In this document: piece by piece, positions 57,216 to 64,000 of the stretch | Numbering within the stretch: position 1 is the first letter of the stretch | How the letters are laid out: every line of letters begins with the position of its first letter | Program-made: the position numbers and the translations under genes | DNA from: Letharia columbiana | Lineage: Eukaryota > Ascomycota > Lecanoromycetes > Lecanorales > Parmeliaceae | Length of the DNA stretch: 64,000 nucleotides | Assembly (NCBI RefSeq): GCF_014066305.1 | Contig: NW_023501037.1 | Location: 992,501-1,056,500 of the forward strand | Reading direction: 5' to 3' | Notes under the pieces: generated by a model | Databases searched by the model: none | Seen by the model: only the letters and a program-made list of their open reading frames with translations | Told to the model about the DNA's origin: nothing

Positions 57216-59763
57216 TTACATGATCTGATCTTGGGTCATGCCCCCAGTCTGCTCTGTGCCCTCCATTGCATCGCCCGGATTCTGATATTTGACGAAGGTC
57301 AGCCCGAGAGGACGTCCGCCGTACTGGTATCCTGTGAACTTGGCTAAGACAAAGTCAGCAATTTCCTCCATGCATAATGGGAAGCAGCGTACAAATAGCA
57401 GTTTCGGCATTCTCAGGTGAATCGAATTGGACAACGCCGGTGCCTCGGGAACGGCCATTGGGCTCATACTGGATCTCTGCACGCTCGACTTTTCCAATAG
57501 TTGTGAAAAGTTCTACTAGATCTTCGTTGCTGGTGGACCATGGCAGCTGTAATCATGAGCAAAATGATTAGGGCTTTGGGAGTGGGAACGAAGACGCACA
57601 TTTCGAACATAGATGAGCTCGCTCATTTCTCCTCCAGATGTAGCATAGTCGGTAAAGGCGTTCGGTGCCGCAGCGGCAGCGCCAGGAGCAGCAGCGTCAT
57701 TGAAACTGCCAGCAGGCGGACCACCATAGCCACTTCCTCCACCTCCGTAGCCACCACGTCCACCGTAGCCTCCTCCAAAGCCACCTCGACCACCAGCAAA
57801 GCCGCCTCGGAACCCTCCACGTCCCATGCCACCTCCAAATCCGCCACGACCTTGGTAACCGCCACCGGGTGGACCAGCAAACCTGTCCTCACGGACCTCC
57901 AACATGCGGCCTTGCCAGTCATAGCCATTGAATTGGTTGATCGCATTACGCGCGTCCTCGGCGGTCTCGAATGCAACGATACCGGAGCCTTTGGGGCGAC
58001 CATCTGGGCCTAGATGGACGTCGGCACGGATGACGGCACCTTGCTGGGCTGCGGAATCACTTGTCAATTACAGCCCTGCGAACGAAAGTATGCAGCGTTA
58101 GTCCTCGGAGAAGGTACATACCAGCTTGACGAAACAAGTCCTTCAGATCTTGCCAGCCAACCGTGTACGGCAACTATATCAATCGTGTCAACGGAAGCTC
58201 AGACGGAGCGATTAGGAATAGAGTCATGATGACAGACATTGTTGACGAAGATCTGGCGTCCGCCGCTGGATGGAGGAGGGCCTCCGTAGCCACCACCACC
58301 ACCACCACCACCACCACCACCACCAAATCCGCCGCCGCCGCCATAGCCCCCTCGAGGCGGCCCGCTTTCGTAGCCTCCGCGGGCTGCAGGCGGTCCGGTA
58401 AAGCGAGGTTCGGCCTCGCGGTCCTAATGTATGGCTTGTCAGTGCCTTATAACGTTAAGAAAGATTCCAGCGGCGGCTGAAGCATCAATGCGTGGAGTAT
58501 AGACAAGGCTTTTGAAAGCTTACCTCTCGAACGTAAACGAGTCTACCCATAAGGTTCTGATTGCTGAGCGTGTTGACGGCTTGTTGGGCTTGATCCCTTG
58601 TAGCGTATTCCACAATCCTACGTCAGGTCAGCGAAGAGGACTTGCAGGTACAGCTGATCAACTTACCCGCATCCCTACATAGCCCGCGGACAAAGTCCCA
58701 ATCCGTCAATCCAACGTCCATCAACCAAAACAAAACCAGAAAGACCAGCCATCTCTACGCATAGGCGCCCACCTTCGACATTCCATTCGGAAGTAGCAAC
58801 ACATCGGCAAAGAGAACCTCCCCCGCTGCACCCAACCGTCAGCTACCGTCGAGGACTAGCTGGTCAGCCTCCTGGGGCGTAGTTATCTTACCTTGCCTCA
58901 TAAAATCTTTGAGATGATGCCATTTAACGTCGTAAGAGAGGTTTCCCACGTAGACACGACGTTCCTGCTGAGATGATTCTCGAACCGAAGCCATCATCTG
59001 CTCCTTTGCTTGCGCACGCTCCTCGAAACTTCTGGTTGGAGGTGCTGCTCCTCCTCCACGACCGTAGCTTGACCCTGAATAGCCACCAGCGCCGCTCGTC
59101 ATCGGCGAGCGGGAACGGCGGTCGTTTCTGCGGTAGTCGTCGCGGCTTCGAGAACGGCTTCGAGGCGAGTAAGAACGACGACGACGTGGGCTTCGAGATC
59201 GACGTCTTGGTGAGCGAGAACGCTCGCGCTATGCAAGGTTAGTTGGGACCTGAATCCACCACACTTTGGGCCACCTCTTCCCAAGGAAATCAAAGTGTAA
59301 AATGATAGGTGAACAGTGGTGAATACAACAGTTTTGTCTCGAGTACACGGGGGCAGAGAAGGGCCAAAGGGTAACTACGGGGTTAGAGGAAGGAATGAAG
59401 CAGCGGTGTGGCCGTTCAGAAGCAGCAGTTGCCGGCCCCGGGGCATGCCGAGGATTTTGTCAAGTTGAAAAGCGCCAATCTCCCGCGTGGGAGGGGGGAA
59501 AGGGAACGGATGAGAGATGAAGAAGTCGCAGTACTTACAGCATGAGGGCGATATACGTCAGCTGAATCTAAAGTAATAAGAATATAAGCATTGAATTTTC
59601 AGTATACTCGAACACGGATTGCAATTGGTAGAGGAGCAAAATTGAGCGTGTCTTAGTTTCAGGAGCAACTAGAGCAAGCCGAGCACACGCGGTTCATCGG
59701 TCGCAAGGGTAGACTAAGCTAAGGGCAGAAGGGGGAGGAGCAGGAGAGGATAGACGGACCCAT
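57216..59763 (-). CDS. Three-RRM SR/RGG RNA-binding protein, Gbp2/Hrb1-like, eleven exons
   Basis: Eleven exons close in phase to 497 residues: 59763-59760, 59567-59539, 59228-58892, 58825-58773, 58674-58667, 58617-58524, 58423-58238, 58173-58122, 58048-57600, 57546-57393, 57343-57216. The N-terminus is an SR domain ([14 protein letters not shown]). RRM1 has RNP2 VYVGNLSY and ends in [12 protein letters not shown] glycine-rich linker leads to RRM2 ([31 protein letters not shown]). After an RGG/FGG-rich linker comes RRM3 ([31 protein letters not shown]). This is the layout of yeast Gbp2/Hrb1, shuttling mRNA-export and quality-control adaptors. The start is an inference: an ATGG exon with a GTCCGT donor and a 192-nt intron. 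The SR exon onward is firm. Confidence 0.85.
58667..58674 (-). other. 8-nt microexon in RRM1 of the Gbp2-like gene
   Basis: Between MSK and IVEYATRDQ the RRM consensus needs G-C/R-G. The bases GGATGCGG lie between a perfect acceptor (..ctatgtag) and a perfect donor (gtaagt). Splicing them in restores SK-GCG-IVEYATR and the phase of all later exons. Flanking introns are 98 and 49 nt. Confidence 0.8.
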
Positions 59764-61578
59764 GATGATAGCGACAGTCCTTCGATTGCCGAGAGCAACG
59801 GTTTCTTCACTTCGCTGTGATTGAGATCGAATTTCTCTCACGAGGCGGTTGGGGAATTGGCAGCTGGAACCAAATTTTGGACCACAGGGATAAAGAAAAC
59901 AAAAAGGCGTGTGGGCAATTTTCTGCAGCTACTTGCGTCGTGGGGAGCTTCGGACCGCAGAGCGACAAGAAGCCGTCCAGTGAAATGTGTAGAAGGGCCT
60001 AATTCGTCTGATGATGGGACGTTTTCAAGCAGACGAAGATGGAGGTGTGGGGCTGCAGCGAAAAGACGCCTAGTTTTGCCTTGGTGTGCGGGTGTTGTTG
60101 GGCGTTTCCTTCCCGAGCAATTGCGTATATCTATTGGATGGCCGGACTGTCAGCCTCAGAAGGTGTTGCGCGATAAAGGCATGGAGAACAGGTGGGATAT
60201 TTGAAGAGCGTTCCTTCCTCCTGGAAAAAAGCTTACCTTGACGATCTGAGAGGCTGACGGGGGAGATTGAGGGCTTCGGGCCAAATGCCTGTGCGGGTCA
60301 CGGGTGCGCTGTGCAGGTACAGGCGACCAATCGTAGGCTTTCGGATCTCGCAAGGTCAGCAAAGATGAGGAATAGGAGGTTTTTCTTGGTGCTAAAGTAG
60401 TTATGAACTTATGATGGTGCGTGTGGTAGGACGAGGAGAGAATGTAGAGGCGTGAACAAGACTTCGGTGATGGACTTCAGTCGTCTTTTTGGTTGTCTCG
60501 CGAACTGAAAAGTTGGTAGTCTCCCGCACGCTAACGGCTAAGGCTGCCTTTGATATTTCTAAATTCTCAAGTAAAGTACATGTACTGTGATTATATACCT
60601 TACCATCCTACATCCTTGTACCACCGCAATGAATCACTTTTCTTTTTCTTTTTCTTTTCCTTTTCTATTCATTTACAATACTCCATCTTCTCACAATCTC
60701 GGGCCCGAACCCTTCACAATCTACTGACTTCGAATACTCCATCAGAAAATATTCAAGACTCATCATGTGCGGGTCCGCTTTTGGGGCCCCGCTTGGCCGC
60801 CCCCCCCCCCGGCTTCCGCAACAAAGCTTCCAAAAAACTCACGTTGTCCAGTGAAGGGCAGCAGATCAATCGTTACCAGTCGGATTACTTCGGCTACCGA
60901 CCGTATTCCCTGTTTTCCTCACCCACGACCGTTGTCACCCTTGTCTGTGCGTGTGGCTTGATACGTGTGTCTTGTGGCTGCATGCACCTCGAACAACTAC
61001 TGCGAGTGCGCCGAGAGGCTTTTTAACCGCTGATGCAGGCCTGTCAGTAATGGCCGGCTCTCCACTTCCAATGCAGGTCCATCGGACAAAAGTCGACCTT
61101 TCAGGAGGCCAGACGTAATGGGCATGCCGGCTCCGTGAAAGGACCAGGGACCTACACACCTTCAGAAGGCTGAAGGGCTGAAGGAATGGGTCAAGACGTC
61201 GGTCAACGACCTCCTGGTGATAGTGATGCATTCATGCAGGTCATATCTCCCAATCACCTTTGATTGCGGGCCAAACGCTTGGCACTAGCGATGGGTGCTT
61301 TCCGCCAATCAGTGGCCCCGAGGACATTGTCGCCATAACGGCGCAAGCAGACAAAAAAAAGCACATGCATTGAGTTCATGCACCTCGGCCACCCTAGCAC
61401 TAGGAATCGGATCAAACATGGCTGCAGCGGTACCGTTGGCGCACACGAGATCGTATTCGCTGAATTTGTGCGAGATTTTGACTAGACTAGATAGGATTAG
61501 CTTTAGGGTTTACAAAAGGTCTTTGCAGATTCGGGCTGATATCACGAATCCAGGAACTGGACAGAGGTTTGATGAACA
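59764..61578. other. 1.8-kb intergenic region
   Basis: Promoter and 5' UTR of the RNA-binding gene on one side and of COQ9 on the other. A minus-strand frame at 60362-60156 ends in a good splice-donor context (CAAG|GTAAGC) but no phase-compatible acceptor leads into the RNA-binding gene. A pyrimidine-rich tract (TTTTTCTTTTTC) lies near 60642. A C10 run sits at about 60805. No gene is supported. Confidence 0.4.
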
Positions 61579-62325
61579 ATGATGACCACAAGGCCACTGC
61601 ACGCAGTCTTAAGGTACCCAACGCATCTTAGATCAAGCCTGGTTTGGCAATGTAGCCGCTCCTACCATTCCTACGAGCACGAAGCTCCTTCACCCTTCAA
61701 CCCAACCGAAGACGCCATCCTCTCCGCTGCCCTCGCCCACGTCCCAACCCACGGCTTCACCACCACTGCTCTCACTCATGGCGCACGAGATGCCGGCTAC
61801 CTTGACATCTCTACCAATCTCTTTCCGACCGGAGCCTTTTCCATCGTGAACTTCCACCTCGTCACCCAGCGTCTCGCCCTCGCCAAACATGCCTCTTCCC
61901 TTCAACCCCACGCTGACATCACCACCAACGTCCGAAGCCTAGCGCTCCACCGGTTACACGCCAACAAGCCCATGGCACATCGCTGGCAAGAAGCCCTCGC
62001 TCTCCTATCAACCGCCCGCCACATTCCCACTTCGCTCCGAGAACTCGCCCTCCTGTCAGACGAGCTCCTCTTCCTGGCCGGTAGCACTACCGTGACTTCG
62101 GCTTGGTATACCAACCGTGCCGCACTTGCTGCGATATACGCTGGTGCGGAGCTGTTCATGACGCAGGACAAGTCCGAAGGGTTTGCAGAGACGGAGGAGT
62201 TCTTGACGCGGAGACTGGAGGAGGGTGAGAAGGTACGCGGCGGGCTCGATATGGTCGGAAAGTGGGTGGGCATGCAGGCGGGAGGGTTGGTGGATGGGTT
62301 GAGGAGCAAAGGTGTCTGGATATAG
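61579..62325 (+). CDS. COQ9: Ubiquinone biosynthesis protein COQ9, mitochondrial
   Basis: Intronless, 248 residues. The N-terminus is rich in Arg and Ser without acidic residues up to about residue 30 (TTRPLHAVLRYPTHLRSSL), a mitochondrial targeting sequence. The COQ9 domain follows: DAILSAALAHVPTHGFTTTA, ARDAGYLDISTNLFP, FHLVTQRLALAKH, and the C-terminal SWYTNR-type block (SAWYTNRAALAAIYAGAELF, then MTQDKSEGFAETEEFLTRRL). COQ9 is a TetR-fold lipid-binding protein of the matrix-side CoQ synthome that presents intermediates to COQ7. The C-terminal amphipathic helix that binds the membrane is present (GMQAGGLVDGLRSKGVWI). Either of the first two Met codons could start. No lesion. Confidence 0.93.
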   Translation: MMTTRPLHAVLRYPTHLRSSLVWQCSRSYHSYEHEAPSPFNPTEDAILSAALAHVPTHGFTTTALTHGARDAGYLDISTNLFPTGAFSIVNFHLVTQRLALAKHASSLQPHADITTNVRSLALHRLHANKPMAHRWQEALALLSTARHIPTSLRELALLSDELLFLAGSTTVTSAWYTNRAALAAIYAGAELFMTQDKSEGFAETEEFLTRRLEEGEKVRGGLDMVGKWVGMQAGGLVDGLRSKGVWI

Positions 62326-62502
62326 GAGTGGGAAAGACGCAATCGGCTGGAGTTGGCCGTGGATTTTGGGCTATGCTGTACAAATAGCCTCTGCAGCAAC
62401 GGGTATTGTACAGAGGGAGATTGTTAGGGCTCAGTACTCGAATTCGATTATGCTGGCTGTAAAAATTGCATGCCGCCAACATGCCTTGTCGCTCTCCGGC
62501 TC

Positions 62503-63975
62503 TCATTCTTCACTCTCCGCTTCATCAACCATTACAGCTTCTCTTTCAGCCATCTCGCTCAGAATCCTCGCAAAGAGGTTGCGCACCCTCCTCCACCCCT
62601 CCACAGTCGCTCTCATAGCCCACCACTCCTTCACCACCGGTCCAAAAAATCCCCGCTGTCCCATCCGTCTCTGCTTGGCTATCCCCTTAATCAGAGCAGT
62701 TGTCACCCCGTTGCTCTCGATGCCCTGATTGAGCATCTCCTCTATCATGTCGGCCATTCCATGCAAGTCAGAGTATTGCATCCACTTATGATAGAGTATT
62801 TCATTGTAAATGTCAGTGGACACACCGAGGACGGTTGAGATGGGTCCGCGCCGTTTGATCGTAGAGAGTACGTGTGGCGCGTAGAAGGATGTGGGATGCT
62901 TTCTGCGCATGAGCCGGAGAGCGTTAAGGCAGTACTCAGCGTAGTTCCTATGTAGGATCGAGAGGAGGTTATCGATCGGAATTGCTTTTGTTTGGGTTAA
63001 CTTGGTGCCTGAAGTCTCTGTTTCGGTGAGGTCTCTCTTCGTAAGCTTGACGTCTGTAATGGCTTTCCCCTCTGCTTCTGCTTTGCGGACCTTCGCTGCG
63101 TGCAAGGCCTTCACTTTCTTCGCCTTCTCCACGAATTTGGTGTGCTCATCCAGATGCGTGATTAGACTGAAGACCTCCTTTTCAAGGACTTGCCAAATCT
63201 CCACATCACTATTTGCGCTGTCAAGCATACCCATCACCAGGGTTCTGTGATCGTCACAGGCTACTTCAAGCTTCGCCCGCTCCTCTTCAGTTTCGACCTC
63301 GTTCCCCAGCGTAGTGCCATTGGCTAATTTCAGGCGTTTCCAATCTCTCCCACTGAGCGCTTGATCTTGGTCACGAACCAGGATGTCGATTGCTCGCTGT
63401 CTCGGCATACCGGCGAGAAGAAGACTTTTGGCGGCACTGTTCGCAGCCTGTTCTTCTTGCATTCGCAGCTGCCTGATTGCATTTTCGAAGATGCTATTCA
63501 GATCCACGTTAGGGTCGTATCCCCTGGTTAGCTCGTCTTGGTCTAGAATGTCTTCTTCATCTGGCTCCGGGGTCGCGGGCTGTGAGGCGTCCTTCATAAG
63601 TTTATTGAAGACTGCTTGTTCGGTTGCTGTCACGGTTGAAGGCCGCGAAAATTGATCTGGCTTTTGAGGCTCGGTATGTGAGAGAGTATCGGGGATTTGG
63701 CTGTGATGGGGATCAACAAAGACAATCGGGTCGGTATTGGGGCGCCGGATTTTGTCAGCATAGGCCTGCCCCCGAGATGTGAAACAAAAGGTGCGCCTGC
63801 GTCTATCATTGTTGTGGACTGCGTGAAATGGTCTTGCTGACTTGGGCTCCGAGAGGAGTGTTCGAGTCTGATAGAGAAAAGGAAGCAGGGAGCTTGATTG
63901 GACACGAATGTGAACAGGGAATGAAGAAATCAGATGGCTGCTCAATGACATTCTGCTCAATAGCAATTTCCTCAT
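62503..63975 (-). CDS. Mtf2-like C-terminal-domain mitochondrial protein
   Basis: One open frame of 490 codons. The first 50 residues are Arg/Ser/Leu-rich and look like a mitochondrial presequence. A disordered middle (PEPDEEDILDQDEL) precedes a helical region. The C-terminal 250 residues contain the block I recognise from fungal Mtf2/Nam1-like proteins: VLEKEVFSLITHLDEHTKF, IPIDNLLSILHRNYAEYCLN, ALRLMRRKHPTSFYAPHVL, LGVSTDIYNEILYHKWMQYSD and GFFGPVVKEWWAMRATVEGW. Yeast Mtf2 (Nam1) couples mitochondrial transcription to RNA processing and translation. The gene converges on COQ9 with 177 bp between stop codons. The start is the first ATG and lies 25 bp from the window edge, so an upstream Met cannot be excluded. 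Confidence 0.82.
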   Translation of the reverse strand: MRKLLLSRMSLSSHLISSFPVHIRVQSSSLLPFLYQTRTLLSEPKSARPFHAVHNNDRRRRTFCFTSRGQAYADKIRRPNTDPIVFVDPHHSQIPDTLSHTEPQKPDQFSRPSTVTATEQAVFNKLMKDASQPATPEPDEEDILDQDELTRGYDPNVDLNSIFENAIRQLRMQEEQAANSAAKSLLLAGMPRQRAIDILVRDQDQALSGRDWKRLKLANGTTLGNEVETEEERAKLEVACDDHRTLVMGMLDSANSDVEIWQVLEKEVFSLITHLDEHTKFVEKAKKVKALHAAKVRKAEAEGKAITDVKLTKRDLTETETSGTKLTQTKAIPIDNLLSILHRNYAEYCLNALRLMRRKHPTSFYAPHVLSTIKRRGPISTVLGVSTDIYNEILYHKWMQYSDLHGMADMIEEMLNQGIESNGVTTALIKGIAKQRRMGQRGFFGPVVKEWWAMRATVEGWRRVRNLFARILSEMAEREAVMVDEAESEE

Positions 63976-64000
63976 CTGCTGAACAGGCTTTGGTGCTGGA

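Noticed and set aside
57540..58480. Ser/Thr-rich plus-strand frames
   Set aside because: Antisense of the RGG and glycine-rich linkers of the Gbp2-like protein.
1..64000. CRISPR array, rRNA genes or bacterial operon
   Set aside because: No regularly spaced short repeats of that type and no rRNA text; the sequence is clearly eukaryotic with spliceosomal introns.

Overview
The window looks like nuclear DNA of a filamentous ascomycete (Pezizomycotina). Genes are split by short introns (mostly about 50-100 nt, GT-AG). The families are typically fungal: a NACHT-ankyrin STAND protein, rhodopsin-domain membrane proteins, an allantoate-permease-type MFS carrier, a Zn2Cys6-type regulator fragment and RAD54. 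There is also an AT-rich block with the dinucleotide signature of repeat-induced point mutation (RIP). I cannot fix the class or genus from sequence alone. All gene models below were spliced by eye and phase-checked where exon coordinates are given.

Layout. 1-2.0 kb: the 3' part of a front-end (sphingolipid delta-8-like) desaturase and a LURP-one-related gene. 3.2-12.2 kb: a divergent pair, a SNF2/RAD5-like ATPase (-) and a large NACHT-C2H2-ankyrin NLR-like gene (+) whose ankyrin exon carries two CAA-to-TAA stops. 12.5-12.8 kb: a homopolymer stretch that is probably an assembly join, followed by the C-terminal half of a fungal transcription factor. 14.1-16.1 kb: an intact ABCG half-transporter. 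16.6 kb: a 159-bp MITE-like element. 17.2-21.1 kb: a truncated, possibly inverted MoCo-sulfurase-like gene, a HAD phosphatase and a broken fructosamine-kinase-like gene. 21.9-26.8 kb: a rhodopsin-domain protein and an MFS permease. 28.6-33.1 kb: a broken secreted repeat protein and a broken amino-acid permease, next to the AT-rich block.

33.17-42.84 kb is a gene-free block with almost no CA or TG dinucleotides. On its minus strand I can still read the decayed core of a Ty3/gypsy reverse transcriptase, so at least part of the block is a RIP-destroyed retrotransposon. A second homopolymer stretch (43.65-43.85 kb) follows. The right flank is ordinary and largely intact: an NYN-domain RNase-like protein, a putative GPI protein, a second rhodopsin-domain protein, RAD54, a three-RRM SR/RGG protein of the Gbp2/Hrb1 type with an 8-nt microexon, and a convergent mitochondrial pair (COQ9 and an Mtf2-like protein).

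The most notable theme is decay on the left side of the block. Several genes there are broken by C-to-T nonsense changes in CpA context. In two of them the ancestral codon can be checked against a sister repeat inside the same gene. Housekeeping genes on the right are clean. I found no tRNA, rRNA or CRISPR array, and no biosynthetic gene cluster.
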